Origin: Actinomycetes bacterium
GTDB lineage: Bacteria; Actinomycetota; Actinomycetes; Actinomycetales; Actinomycetaceae
Assembly: GCA_023426345.1 (NCBI GenBank)
Contig: JAFAAX010000006.1
Coordinates: 37,888 to 101,887 of the forward strand
Direction of reading: 5' to 3'
Length of the DNA stretch: 64,000 nt
Shown: piece by piece, positions 9,639-18,609 of the stretch
How positions within the stretch are numbered: position 1 is the first letter of the stretch
Layout: every line of letters starts with the position of its first letter
Notes under the pieces: generated by a model
The model's database searches: none
What the model was told of the DNA's origin: nothing
Seen by the model: the letters and a program-made list of their open reading frames with translations, nothing else
Made by a program: the position numbers and the translations under genes

Positions 9639-12521
9639 ATGAGCGACGAACTGACCACCTACCTGCAGGCCACGGCCACGTTGGAGCGCAGCGCCGAACA
9701 GGTCCACGCCTTGTCCGGCAGCGAGCCGGTGGGCGCCTACCACGCGCAGATGGACCTGCTGGCCCGGCGCCTGCAGGCCGATCCGCGGCCCTTCCGGCCG
9801 ATGTTCATCTCCGACGGGATGGCGGCCGTCGCGGCGGAGTTCCGCGCCGGAGAGCTGTCGGAGGGGCTCACCCAGCAGCTGTGGGCCCAGCTGCTGCGCG
9901 ACGGGGACGGGGCGCGTCTGCTCATGCGCTTCGTGTGGGACCTGCCGCTGGGCAAGAAGCGCGTCTTCATCCGGGCCATCGACCGGTGGCTGAGCGGGCG
10001 CTACCCGATGTTCGAGGGGTTGTCCGAGGGGTGGCCCGCCAACATCGGGATCCCGCCGCGGGTGCGCGGCCCCGAGGAGCGCCGGGCGGACTTCGGCCTG
10101 GTCAACCAGGGGTACCTGGGCTACATGAACGACGGCTACTCCCAGCGCGAGGTCGACCTGTTCGTCTGGTTGGAGGCGCTGCGCGACAAGCAGTGCGCCG
10201 ACCGGCCCTGCCAGCTGGGGGAGTTCCTGGCCGAGTGCGGGCCGAAGACGCCGCCCACGGGCGGCTGCCCGGTCCAGGTCCACATCCCCGAGATGATGGA
10301 GCTGGTGGGCACCGGCCGGTTCCGGGAGGCGCTGGAGCTGGTCGAGGCCATCAACCCGCTGCCCAACGTCACGGGCCGCGTCTGCCCTCAGGAGCTCCAG
10401 TGCCAGTCCGTGTGCGCGCATAAGCACGCCATGGAGATCGGGCAGCTCGAGTGGTTCCTGCCCCAGCGCGAGCGCGTCGTCAATCCCACGGGCAACGTCG
10501 CGCGCTACGCCGGGCGGCCGAACCCCTGGCTGACTGCCGAGAGGCCGCCGGTGGCCGTGGTGGGATCCGGGCCGTCGGGCCTGGTCACCGCCTTCCTGCT
10601 GGCTGCCCAGGGTACGCCCGTCACCGTCTTCGAGTCCTTCCACGAACTCGGCGGCGTGCTGCGCTACGGCATCCCGGAGTTCCGGCTGCCGAACTCGTTG
10701 ATCGACGACGTCGTCGAGAAGATCACGGCGCTCGGGGGGCGGTTCGTCACGAATTTCGTGGTCGGCAAGACGGCCACGCTGTCGGACCTGCGCGCCGCCG
10801 GTTTCGCCGAGGTCTTCGTCGGCTCCGGCGCCGGCCTGCCGCGCTTCATGAACATCCCCGGCGAGCACCTGGTCGGCGTGATGAGCGCCAACGAGTTCCT
10901 CACCCGCGTCAACCTCATGCAGGGGCACCGCGAGGGGCATGAGACGCCCCTGCCGGAGTGCGACGGCAAGCGCGTGATGGTGGTCGGCGGCGGCAACACC
11001 GCGATGGACGCCGCGCGCGTCGCGCGGCGCCTCGGCGGCGAGGTGACGATCTGCTACCGGCGCACGCGCGCCGAGATGCCCGCCCGCGTCGAGGAACTGG
11101 CCCACGCGTTGGAGGAGGGGATCCGGCTCCAGACGCTGCGGTCGCCCTCGTCCTTCGAGGAGAGGTCCGACGGCAGCGCGACCGTGGCCCGCGCGATCCT
11201 CGACGTCATGGAGCTGGGGGAGCCCGACGCCTCGGGTCGGCGCCGGCCTGTCGCCACGGGGGCGGCCGAGACCGTGGACGTCGACCTGGTCATTATGGCG
11301 CTGGGCAACGCCGCCAATCCGATCATCCGGGAGTCCGAGCCCGGGCTGGCGGCCGACCGGCGCGGCGTGTTCACGCTGGCGGAGGACTCGCAGGAGACCT
11401 CGATGCTGGGCGTGTACTCCGGCGGCGATGCGGCCCGCGGCGGATCGACGGCCGTGCGGGCCGCCGGCGACGGGCAGGCGGCCGCCCACCAGATCGAGGC
11501 CCTCGCCCAGGAGATGGGAGCCGACGAGGTCCGCGACCGGGTCCGCCGGGCGCGGCGCTACACGGACACGGCCACGACGGCGAACACCATCGTGGGGCGC
11601 CGCGAGCTGGCGCCGAACATCGTGGAGCTCACGATCCGCGCGCCCATGATCGCGGAGTCCGCGCAGGCCGGGCAGTTCGTCCGGGTGCTCACGCGGCCCG
11701 ACTCCGAGATGATCCCGCTGACGCTGGCCGACTGGTCCGCGCCGGAGGGGACGATCACGCTGGTCATCCAGGGCATGGGGACGACCTCGCGCCAGATCAA
11801 CCGGATGCGCGTGGGTGAGGCCTTCCAGGGCATCGCGGGCCCGCTGGGGCGTCCGTCCGAGGTCCGTCGGGCCCCCGAGGGGTCGACGGTCGTCTTCACG
11901 GCCGGCGGCCTCGGGCTGCCGCCCGTCTACCCCATCGCCCGGGAGAACCTGCGCGCCGGCAACCACGTCACCCTGATCGCCGGGTTCCGGTCGGCCGATC
12001 TGGTGTTCTGGATCGGCGAGGGCGAACGCGTCGACACCCTCCAGGAGGAGTACGGCGACCGCCTGCGGGTCCTGTTCACGTCCAACGACGGGACGCTGGG
12101 CGTCAAGGGCTTCGTCACCGTGCCGCTGGAGGAGATGCTCGAGGAGGACCTGCGCGGGGTCGGCCGCCCGCTCGCCGAGGTCACCACCATCGGGCCGCCG
12201 CTCATGATGCGCTCGGTCGCCGACCTCACCCGCGGGTACGGCGTGCGCACCGTCGCGTCGGTCAACTCGATCATGGTGGACGCGACCGGCATGTGCGGGG
12301 CCTGCATGGTGCCCTGCGTCGAGGACGGCACGCCGGTGCGGCGCCACGCCTGCATCGACGGCCCGGAGCTGGACGCGCACACCATCGACTGGGACAAGTT
12401 CCTGCCCCGCTTCAAGGCGTTCGCCTCCCAGGAGAGGGCCTCGATGGCGCGTGAGGCGGCGGCGGACGCGGTGGCGGACGCGGTGGCGGCGGGGACCGGC
12501 GGCGCCCAGTCCGTGGGGTGA
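9639..12521 (+). CDS. GltD/NfnB-like NAD(P) oxidoreductase fused to NfnA-like ferredoxin:NAD(P) reductase
   Basis: 960-residue fusion. Residues 1-200 are an N-terminal domain I do not recognise. About 200-290 carry the GltD-type Fe-S region (CPVQVHIP, then VCPQELQCQSVCAHK). About 300-640 are a two-dinucleotide-domain pyridine nucleotide reductase (VVGSGPSGLVTAFLLAA near 305; VMVVGGGNTAMDAARVARRL near 445). About 650-930 are a ferredoxin-NADP reductase-type domain ending in a [2Fe-2S] motif, DATGMCGACMVPC. Separate NfnB and NfnA subunits have the two corresponding parts. Immediately downstream of the oxidoreductase fusion, so it probably moves electrons between reduced ferredoxin and NAD(P)H. 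Whether it bifurcates electrons cannot be told. ATG 9639 follows GGAGAGGGGAG. Confidence 0.8.
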   Translation: MSDELTTYLQATATLERSAEQVHALSGSEPVGAYHAQMDLLARRLQADPRPFRPMFISDGMAAVAAEFRAGELSEGLTQQLWAQLLRDGDGARLLMRFVWDLPLGKKRVFIRAIDRWLSGRYPMFEGLSEGWPANIGIPPRVRGPEERRADFGLVNQGYLGYMNDGYSQREVDLFVWLEALRDKQCADRPCQLGEFLAECGPKTPPTGGCPVQVHIPEMMELVGTGRFREALELVEAINPLPNVTGRVCPQELQCQSVCAHKHAMEIGQLEWFLPQRERVVNPTGNVARYAGRPNPWLTAERPPVAVVGSGPSGLVTAFLLAAQGTPVTVFESFHELGGVLRYGIPEFRLPNSLIDDVVEKITALGGRFVTNFVVGKTATLSDLRAAGFAEVFVGSGAGLPRFMNIPGEHLVGVMSANEFLTRVNLMQGHREGHETPLPECDGKRVMVVGGGNTAMDAARVARRLGGEVTICYRRTRAEMPARVEELAHALEEGIRLQTLRSPSSFEERSDGSATVARAILDVMELGEPDASGRRRPVATGAAETVDVDLVIMALGNAANPIIRESEPGLAADRRGVFTLAEDSQETSMLGVYSGGDAARGGSTAVRAAGDGQAAAHQIEALAQEMGADEVRDRVRRARRYTDTATTANTIVGRRELAPNIVELTIRAPMIAESAQAGQFVRVLTRPDSEMIPLTLADWSAPEGTITLVIQGMGTTSRQINRMRVGEAFQGIAGPLGRPSEVRRAPEGSTVVFTAGGLGLPPVYPIARENLRAGNHVTLIAGFRSADLVFWIGEGERVDTLQEEYGDRLRVLFTSNDGTLGVKGFVTVPLEEMLEEDLRGVGRPLAEVTTIGPPLMMRSVADLTRGYGVRTVASVNSIMVDATGMCGACMVPCVEDGTPVRRHACIDGPELDAHTIDWDKFLPRFKAFASQERASMAREAAADAVADAVAAGTGGAQSVG

Positions 12522-12525
12522 GCCT

Positions 12526-12566
12526 GCCCTCCTGCCCTCCTGCCCTCCCGCCCTCCCGCCCTCTCC
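12526..12566 (+). repeat. Short C-rich tandem repeat
   Basis: About five 8-nt units of the form TGCCCTCC/CGCCCTCC directly after the flavoprotein stop codon. Such a tract is prone to length variation. It leads into the 22-bp repeat array. Confidence 0.6.
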
Positions 12567-12567
12567 G

Positions 12568-12599
12568 CGAGAACGGTCGGCGTTCGCGCCGAGAACGGT
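12568..12599 (-). repeat. 22-bp tandem repeat array, locus A
   Basis: CGAGAACGGT occurs at 12568 and 12590, exactly 22 bp apart; on the minus strand the units read ACCGTTCTCG. It lies 46 nt downstream of the plus-strand flavoprotein gene and between convergent genes. Confidence 0.6.
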
Positions 12600-12614
12600 C
12601 GAACGGCCGCTTCG

Positions 12615-13646
12615 TCAGAACCCGTACAGCGGCTCCTCCCACCGGGTCCACAACGACCGGAGCCCATGCCCGTCGCGGGTCTCGCCGAGGTACCGGTCGA
12701 GCAGTTCCAGCACCAGAGACGTGTCGTGGACGTCATGGGATGTCAGGTTCACCAGGTCGACGCCGGTGTCGCGGATGTCCTGGTCGCGGGACTGCTGGTG
12801 GAGGCGGTACTGAGCACCGGCGTCGCCCTCGTACTTGACGTCGCCTGAGATGTCGATGCCGATGCGCGCGCGACGGCACCCGAAGTCGGTCCATCGGTCG
12901 CCGCTCCGGGTCGGCACCTTCATCTGGGGCTCCAGGGCCGAGTAGCCGGCGGCTAGGGCGATGCGGTGGAACGCGGACTCGTACGGCGACTCCGAGAAGG
13001 GGGAGGCGGTCCCGAGCATCTCGCGGGCCTGCCGGACGCCGCGCTGATGGGCGCAGGGACGAAGCGCTTCGAGGAGCTCACGACGCAGCGCCATCCACTG
13101 CGACTGAACGTCCGCCCGGCATTCCCTCCACCTCGGATCGCGCCCGATCGCCAGCGGGATCAGCGACTCGACCGCGACCTTCGCGTCGTCAGGCGGAAGG
13201 AACCGGGCGCAGTGGAGGATCGTCTGTGCGAGGCCCGTGGCGAGGACGTCGTCGACGAGGACGAGGTCGCCCTCGTCGATCTGCATCCGATGGCAGACCA
13301 CTGATCGGCCACTCAGCCTGAGGCGGCGCTGTTTCCGCGAGAGCGCAGTCCGCGGCGGTTGATGGGCGCCCCGGCTGCCGTGGTGCGACCACGGCATCCA
13401 GAGGTGCGCCTGCTCGGTCGTCCGCCAGAGCTTGCCGCCGTGCAGGAGAACGGCGCTCTGCAGGACGGCCACTCCGTCCGCGATTCCATTCGATGCCGAG
13501 TCCAGTCTCCGCAGATGGGTGATGGCGGCGTCCTCCCACGGGGTGGCTCCGAGAAGGGCGCTCGGGGGAGCGTCTCCGGCGGCAAGGCGTGCCGATAGCG
13601 AGTTGGTCTGGGCAATGTCCCTCGTGATGTTGTCCATGCCAATCAA
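12615..13646 (-). CDS. Hypothetical protein with DUF559/Vsr-like nuclease-fold C-terminus
   Basis: 343 residues, function unknown. The C-terminal third resembles DUF559/very-short-patch-repair-type endonuclease folds: RTRSGDRW-type spacing as TRSGDRWTDFG, then IGIDISGDVKYEG and a closing GVDLVNLTSHDVHD, as in actinobacterial proteins often labelled AbiEi-antitoxin-like. The middle (CHRMQIDEGDLVLVDDVLAT) is also typical of that group. Start is TTG 13646, exactly 6 nt after a TATAAA box, or ATG 13637. Promoter and N-terminus are clearly AT-richer than neighbours, hinting at acquisition. Catalytic activity is unproven. Confidence 0.6.
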   Translation of the reverse strand: MIGMDNITRDIAQTNSLSARLAAGDAPPSALLGATPWEDAAITHLRRLDSASNGIADGVAVLQSAVLLHGGKLWRTTEQAHLWMPWSHHGSRGAHQPPRTALSRKQRRLRLSGRSVVCHRMQIDEGDLVLVDDVLATGLAQTILHCARFLPPDDAKVAVESLIPLAIGRDPRWRECRADVQSQWMALRRELLEALRPCAHQRGVRQAREMLGTASPFSESPYESAFHRIALAAGYSALEPQMKVPTRSGDRWTDFGCRRARIGIDISGDVKYEGDAGAQYRLHQQSRDQDIRDTGVDLVNLTSHDVHDTSLVLELLDRYLGETRDGHGLRSLWTRWEEPLYGF

Positions 13647-13652
13647 TGATTG

Positions 13653-13680
13653 TTTATATCGTTGGGGTTTGTTCCGTCAT
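13653..13680 (-). promoter_or_regulatory. Promoter of the nuclease-fold hypothetical gene
   Basis: On the minus strand a TATAAA box (13658-13653) lies 16 nt after ATGACG (13680-13675), a 4/6 match to TTGACA. The start codon TTG 13646 begins 6 nt after the -10 box, which suggests a leaderless message. Confidence 0.45.
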
Positions 13681-14058
13681 CCATAGAACTGTGGATAGGT
13701 GGCGATTGGGTGCTGTGGATAGCTGTTCTCGGCCTCAGCCCCGGCCCCGGCGCGCGCCGAGCCCCGCCACTGGAGTGCCTCGCCCACGAGACTCGACTCA
13801 GGCGTGACTCGTGCCGGCCGCGGGAACCCAGCCACGCGGGGCCGCCCTCGTCCATGGCGGGGACGGAACCGTTCTCGAGCGAAAAGACGACCGTTCTCGC
13901 GGGGGAGGGGAGCGGACAGGGGGCGCGGGTCCGCGAAGGAGAGGACTCCGCCGTCACAATCGGCCGGTTGACGGGACGGGCCGAGCCGTCAGGAGGACCA
14001 CCCCTACGCTGGCCCCAGCGCCGTCGCCCGGGCGGTGCCCCTCACCCCAGGAGGACCC
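13681..14058. other. Intergenic region between divergent genes
   Basis: No convincing gene. It holds an AT-rich stretch next to the minus-strand promoter, one right arm of the dispersed palindrome (about 13838-13858, GGGGCCGCCCTCGTCCATGG), a 22-bp repeat pair (13868-13899), a TACGCT box near 14005 for the plus-strand gene, and CAGGAGGACC just before ATG 14059. Confidence 0.6.
13868..13899 (+). repeat. 22-bp tandem repeat array, locus B
   Basis: ACCGTTCTCG at 13868 and 13890, 22 bp apart, the same period and frame as the other arrays. Unlike them it is not just downstream of a gene. Confidence 0.5.
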
Positions 14059-15240
14059 ATGGCCATCCGCACCACCCATGTCGGCTCGCTGCCGCGCACA
14101 CCCGAACTGCTCGAGGCGAACGCGCACCGCGCGGACCTGCCGGAGGAGCAGTTCTCCCGCATCGTCCAGGAGTCCGTCGACCAGGTGGTCGCCCGCCAGC
14201 ACGAGATCGGCCTGGACATCGTCAACGACGGCGAGTACGGGCACGCGATGTCGGCCAGCGTGGACTACGGCGCGTGGTGGACGTACTCGTTCGGACGCTT
14301 CTCCGGCCTGGAGGTGCTCGACGCGGCCACCGTCACGGAGGTCGTCCCCGCTGCCGGCGCGCCCGTGGAGCTGGCGCCCTTCTCCCAGCGGCGCGACTGG
14401 GTGGCATTCCACGACGCCTACTCCGACCCGGAGTCCGGGATCAGCCTGGGCTCCGGCGGCGGCCAGGGCTTCCCCACCATCACGGGCCCCGTCTCCTACA
14501 TCGGACAGGCCGAGGTCGCCCGCGACATCGAGGGCCTCACCCGTGCGCTCGCGGCCAACGGCCTCACCCCCGCCGACGGCTTCATCGCGGCGGTGGCGCC
14601 GGGATCGGCGGCCCGCGTCGGCAACGCCTACTACCAGGACGACGCAGCGGTCCTGGACGCCTGGGCCGACGCCCTCCACGAGGAGTACACGGCCATCACG
14701 GACGCGGGCTTCACCCTGCAGCTCGACGACCCCGGGCTCGCGGAGGCCTGGGACCAGGTCAATCCCGAGCCCAGCCTGTCCGCCTACCGCGAGTACGTGG
14801 CCCAGCGGATCGCCGCGATCAACCGCGCCCTGGAGGGCATCCCCGCCGAGCAGGTGCGCCTCCATGTCTGTTGGGGCTCCTGGCACGGCCCCCACACCAC
14901 GGACCTCCCGTTCAAGGACTTCGTCGACCTGGTGCTGCGCGCCAACGTCCACGGCTACACCTTCGAGGCGGCCAACGTCCGCCACGAGCACGAGTGGACG
15001 ATCTGGACCGACGGCATCCTCCCCGACGACAAGGTCATCATCCCCGGCGTCGTGTCGCACTCGACGAACGTCGTCGAGCATCCCGAGCTGGTCGCCCAGC
15101 GCATCCGCCGCTTCACCGACGCCGTGGGCGCGGACCGCGTCATCGCCTCCACGGACTGCGGCCTGGGCGGGCGCATCCACCCGTCCATCGCCTGGGCGAA
15201 GCTGGAGTCCCTGGTGGAGGGCGCCCGCCTGGTCGGCTGA
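14059..15240 (+). CDS. MetE C-terminal-like (cobalamin-independent) methyltransferase
   Basis: 393 residues covering only the catalytic TIM barrel of the MetE/UROD superfamily. The opening TTHVGSLPR is the family hallmark. Zinc ligands are visible as RLHVCWGSWHG (His-x-Cys) and ASTDCGLGG (distal Cys), with FEAANVRHEHEW between. Such stand-alone proteins include methionine synthase II-like and coenzyme-M-type alkyltransferases; the methyl donor and acceptor here cannot be told. ATG 14059 has CAGGAGGACCC upstream. Probably monocistronic. Confidence 0.8.
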   Translation: MAIRTTHVGSLPRTPELLEANAHRADLPEEQFSRIVQESVDQVVARQHEIGLDIVNDGEYGHAMSASVDYGAWWTYSFGRFSGLEVLDAATVTEVVPAAGAPVELAPFSQRRDWVAFHDAYSDPESGISLGSGGGQGFPTITGPVSYIGQAEVARDIEGLTRALAANGLTPADGFIAAVAPGSAARVGNAYYQDDAAVLDAWADALHEEYTAITDAGFTLQLDDPGLAEAWDQVNPEPSLSAYREYVAQRIAAINRALEGIPAEQVRLHVCWGSWHGPHTTDLPFKDFVDLVLRANVHGYTFEAANVRHEHEWTIWTDGILPDDKVIIPGVVSHSTNVVEHPELVAQRIRRFTDAVGADRVIASTDCGLGGRIHPSIAWAKLESLVEGARLVG

Positions 15241-15363
15241 ACCGGGCCGCCCGTGGCGCCGCGTGCGCCCGATCCGCGGACGGACCAGATCCTCTGGCTC
15301 CCCTCCGGCCACAATGGACGCGCGAAGAGGACGCACGCCCTCGCGAGGATCCCACCCCGCGGG

Positions 15364-15381
15364 GGCGTCGTCCTCGTCAAT
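15364..15381 (+). repeat. Dispersed palindrome, right arm only
   Basis: GTCGTCCTCGTCAATGGAGG matches the right terminus of the family (CCTCGTCAATGG). It lies 17 bp before the permease start. Confidence 0.55.
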
Positions 15382-15397
15382 GGAGGAGTGAGACGAC

Positions 15398-17353
15398 GTG
15401 AGCCTGCTGGCCAGGAAGGACCTCGACCAGATCGAGGAGGACTTCGAGGACGAGGACCGCTCGCTCAAGCGCGAGCTGGGCGTGTGGGACATCGCCGTCA
15501 TGGGCGTGGCCGTGGCGGTGGGCGCGGGGATCTTCTCCGTCGGCGCGCAGGCCGCAGCCGACTACGCGGGGCCCGCCGTCATCGTGTCCTTCGTCATCGC
15601 GGCGCTGATCTGCGGGTTGGCCGTGATGAACTACGCGGAGTTCTCCTCCTCCGTTCCGGTGTCGGGATCGGCCTACACCTTCAGCTACCTGTCCCTGGGC
15701 GAGCTGATCGCCTGGATCATCGGATGGGACCTCATCCTGGAGATGCTGATGGCGGCCTCCGTCATCGCCGGCTACTGGGGGATCTACCTCAGGGACGTCT
15801 TCGGGTTCCTCCGCGTCGACCTGGCGACGACCTTCCAGGTCGGCGGCGTCACGGTGTCGTGGCCGCCGGTCATCGTCGTCGGGTTCTTCACGGTGCTGCT
15901 GGTGCTGGGGACGAAGCTCACCTCGCGGGTCAACAGCGCGCTGACGATCCTCAAGGTGACGGTCACCGTGTTCATCATCGTCGCAGGCGCCGCCTACATC
16001 GACCTGTCGAACTACTCGCCGTTCCTGCCGCCCGCCGAGGCGGTGCCCGGTGGAGCCGGGTCCGTGATGACGCAGAGCCTCCTGTCCTTCCTGTCCGGGG
16101 CCGAGCCCACCCGCTACGGCGTCTACGGCCTGTTCGGCGCCTCGGCGCTGGTGTTCTTCGCCTTCATCGGCTTCGACGTCGTGGCCACCACCGCGGAGGA
16201 GGCGAAGGACCCCCAGCGCACCCTGCCGCGCGGGATCTTCGGCGGCCTGGCGCTGGTGTCCCTGCTCTACATCGCGGTGACGGTCGTCGTCACCGGCATG
16301 GTGTCCTACCGGGATCTGGCGGCGTCGGAGGATCCGTCCCTGGCCACCGCGTTCAGCCTGGTCGGCGCCCATTGGGCGGGCACCGCCATCACGATCGGGA
16401 TCCTCATCGGACTGACGACGGTCATCATGGTGCTGCTGCTGGGGCTGACGCGCGTCGTGTTCTCCATGAGCCGGGACGGGCTGCTGCCGCGCGGGATCTC
16501 GAAGACCGGCGCCCACGGGACGCCGGCGCGCCTCCAGATCGCGGCGGGCGTGGTGGTGGCCGTCATCGCCGCCGTCGGGGACGTCGGCACGCTGTCCGAG
16601 ATGATCAACATCGGCACGCTCAGCGCGTTCATCCTGGTGAGCTTCTCCGTGCCCGTGCTGCGGCGGCGCTACCCCGATCTGCCGCGCGGGTTCCGCGTGC
16701 CGCTGTCGCCCTGGCTGCCCATCCTGTCCGGGGTGCTGTGCCTCTGGCTGACGACGAATCTGGCCGTGGAGACCTGGTTGCGGTTCGTCGTCTGGCTGAT
16801 GGTCGGGCTGGCGATCTACTTCGGATACTCCTATTCGCACTCGCGCGTCCAGCGCGAGGCGCATGAGCGCAACCCGTTGGCCGCTCTCGCGGTCGAGGCT
16901 CCCGGGGAGGGGGCGGCGGGCCCAGCGGCGCGGCCGGCCGCCCCGGGTCGGGCGGCTGCCCCGGGTCGGCCGGGCACCGCCGGTCCGATGCCGGCGTTCA
17001 GCGTCCCCGCGATCACACGCGCCGCCGAGGTCCTCATCGGCCTGGCCGTGCTGGCGATCGCCGTCGAGGCGGTGCTGCTGTTCTCCGGCGCGGTCGGAGC
17101 AGACGCGCTGCCGACGCCGGTCGTGTGGGCGCTGATCCTGGCCGCGGTGCCGGGCGTCGTCGTCGCTCACGCCGCGATGCGCCGCGCCGAGGCGACCGAA
17201 CGCGAATGGGATCTCGCCCCGGTCGAGCGCCGTCCCACCGGCGCGGCCATCGGGGCGGCGACCCGGCTGCCACTGCGCGCGCTGTCGGCGGGCTACGCGA
17301 CGATCGGCGCGGGCGTCGTCATCGGCATCGTCCACGTCGTCGAGCGCCTCTGA
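15398..17353 (+). CDS. APC-superfamily amino acid permease
   Basis: 651-residue integral membrane transporter. The N-terminus has a soluble SLKRELGVWDIAVMG lead and then VGAGIFSVGA, the substrate-binding unwound TM1 motif of APC permeases. Around 12 hydrophobic segments fill residues 30-490, closest in style to cationic amino acid/YfnA transporters. A proline/alanine-rich linker (about 505-535) precedes two extra membrane segments (about 545-570, 575-600) and a third near the C-terminus. Substrate not determinable. Start is GTG 15398. Confidence 0.85.
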   Translation: MSLLARKDLDQIEEDFEDEDRSLKRELGVWDIAVMGVAVAVGAGIFSVGAQAAADYAGPAVIVSFVIAALICGLAVMNYAEFSSSVPVSGSAYTFSYLSLGELIAWIIGWDLILEMLMAASVIAGYWGIYLRDVFGFLRVDLATTFQVGGVTVSWPPVIVVGFFTVLLVLGTKLTSRVNSALTILKVTVTVFIIVAGAAYIDLSNYSPFLPPAEAVPGGAGSVMTQSLLSFLSGAEPTRYGVYGLFGASALVFFAFIGFDVVATTAEEAKDPQRTLPRGIFGGLALVSLLYIAVTVVVTGMVSYRDLAASEDPSLATAFSLVGAHWAGTAITIGILIGLTTVIMVLLLGLTRVVFSMSRDGLLPRGISKTGAHGTPARLQIAAGVVVAVIAAVGDVGTLSEMINIGTLSAFILVSFSVPVLRRRYPDLPRGFRVPLSPWLPILSGVLCLWLTTNLAVETWLRFVVWLMVGLAIYFGYSYSHSRVQREAHERNPLAALAVEAPGEGAAGPAARPAAPGRAAAPGRPGTAGPMPAFSVPAITRAAEVLIGLAVLAIAVEAVLLFSGAVGADALPTPVVWALILAAVPGVVVAHAAMRRAEATEREWDLAPVERRPTGAAIGAATRLPLRALSAGYATIGAGVVIGIVHVVERL

Positions 17354-17370
17354 GCCGGCCTGGGGCCGAC

Positions 17371-17532
17371 CCGGGGAAGGGATCTGCCCGGAGGGAAGCG
17401 AAGTCCCCATGAGGCAGCTCTACAGCGCTTCCCTGCGAGCAGTTCCCTTCCCCGAGGGCAGATCGCTTCCCCGCGGGTGGGTCCTCCTCGTGTCCGAGCG
17501 CCCGCACCGGCGGAGCCGGCGCCGCCCTCGTC
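17371..17532. repeat. Long palindromic element, copy 1, with adjoining dispersed palindrome arm
   Basis: Sits between the convergent permease and GT2 genes. GATCTGCCC (17381-17389) and GGGCAGATC (17456-17464) are perfect inverses, and flanking CTTCCCC/GGGGAAG sequence extends the imperfect arms to about 26-28 bp around a loop of about 50 nt. Two 19-bp CCTTCCCCGAGGGCAGATC-like units are present. The right side continues into GGCGGAGCCGGCGCCGCC and CCTCGTC, the dispersed palindrome arm. Copy 2 is at 46661-46868. Confidence 0.7.
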
Positions 17533-18427
17533 AGTCTGGAAGGGGAGCGCCCTCGTGCGAACCCGCCCGGGCAGAGGCGACCCGCACGACGGCCGCCATC
17601 CCTCCGTCGCCGAAGCTCGCCTCATCCAGGGGGATCGCCGGGTCCGCGAGCGCGGCGCGCTCCCAGTCGCGCAGGCGAGCGGTCGCGGCGGCGTCCTGGG
17701 CGGTGACGCGCGCGCGGACCTCGGCCGTGTACAGGTCGGGATGGCGATCCATGAGCGACGCCACGAGGTCCGCGCGGTGATCCATGCTGACCACGTTCGC
17801 CGAGTCCGGCGCGGTCCGGTACTCGATCAGCGGCTCCGGGAGCACGGCGAGGCGTCCGCCGCCCGACAGCACGGTGAGGAAGAAGTCCCAGTCCTCGAAG
17901 CCTGAGCGCATGTCCTCGGCGTATCCGCCGGTGCGCGCCCAGGCCTCCCGGCGCAGCGTGAGCGTCGCCGGGCAGGCATTGCGCGCGAGGAACGCGGACA
18001 CGTCCCCTCCCGCGGGCGTGACCACGGCGTGCGCGACGCCGAACATCCTCATCGACGAGGACGCCCCCACCGCTGTCGGATCGGCGATCAGCGCATGCAC
18101 GGTCCGCCGGAGGAACTCGGGCGCCAGGCGGTCGTCCCCGTCCAGCACGGTGACGAACGCGCAGTCGCCGCAGGCGGCCAGGCCGCGGTTGCGCGCAGCG
18201 GAGACGCCGAGGTTCGGTTGGCGGATGACCTCGACCGGCGGCCGGCCCACGCCGGTGGGAGACGCGGCGAGCGTCTCGAGCACTTCCAACGAGCCGGGAT
18301 CCGTCGAGCCGTCGTCCACCACGATCACGCGGTCCGGCCGCAACGTCTGGGCCAGGGCGGAGTCCACGGCCTCCTGCACCATCGCGCCCTGGTCGAAGGC
18401 GGTGATGACGATTCCGGTGCGCGGCAT
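17531..18427 (-). CDS. Family 2 glycosyltransferase
   Basis: 298-residue GT-A fold enzyme that probably transfers a sugar from a nucleotide-sugar donor to a glycan or envelope acceptor. Visible motifs: [53 protein letters not shown] (the metal/nucleotide-binding Asp motif) and [13 protein letters not shown]. No membrane segment. ATG 18427 is 6 nt after a TACGCT box, so it is probably leaderless. The stop codon TGA lies inside the dispersed palindrome arm. Confidence 0.85.
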   Translation of the reverse strand: MPRTGIVITAFDQGAMVQEAVDSALAQTLRPDRVIVVDDGSTDPGSLEVLETLAASPTGVGRPPVEVIRQPNLGVSAARNRGLAACGDCAFVTVLDGDDRLAPEFLRRTVHALIADPTAVGASSSMRMFGVAHAVVTPAGGDVSAFLARNACPATLTLRREAWARTGGYAEDMRSGFEDWDFFLTVLSGGGRLAVLPEPLIEYRTAPDSANVVSMDHRADLVASLMDRHPDLYTAEVRARVTAQDAAATARLRDWERAALADPAIPLDEASFGDGGMAAVVRVASARAGSHEGAPLPD

Positions 18428-18546
18428 GGGTCCAGCGTAGAGGCGCCGGGGAGGGGCGCAGGCTCGGGCGCTGGCGCCGCGTCCACGTCGCGACCCCGGC
18501 GGGCGGAGCCGGCGGGGCCCCGCCTAGGCTGGTCGCACTCCGCCGC

Positions 18547-18575
18547 ACGAGGGCGGACCGCGTGTCGCCCTCGTC
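18547..18575. repeat. Dispersed palindromic element, compact copy
   Basis: ACGAGGGCGGA and TCGCCCTCGTC form an inverted pair with a very short loop. It lies between a TAGGCT box (about 18524) and the ilvD start, so it would be in the ilvD 5' leader. Confidence 0.6.
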
Positions 18576-18609
18576 AGGCGTGGAGGCGGCAACAACCAGG
18601 GAGGACCAC

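Noticed and set aside
9603..12380. 925-codon open frame antisense to the flavoprotein fusion
   Set aside because: Same reason: mirror of a real gene with codon-3 GC bias.
13650..15401. 583-codon plus-strand frame across the intergenic region and methyltransferase
   Set aside because: Arg/Pro/Gly-rich shadow of the methyltransferase and repeats; the MetE-like frame starting at 14059 has the real motifs.
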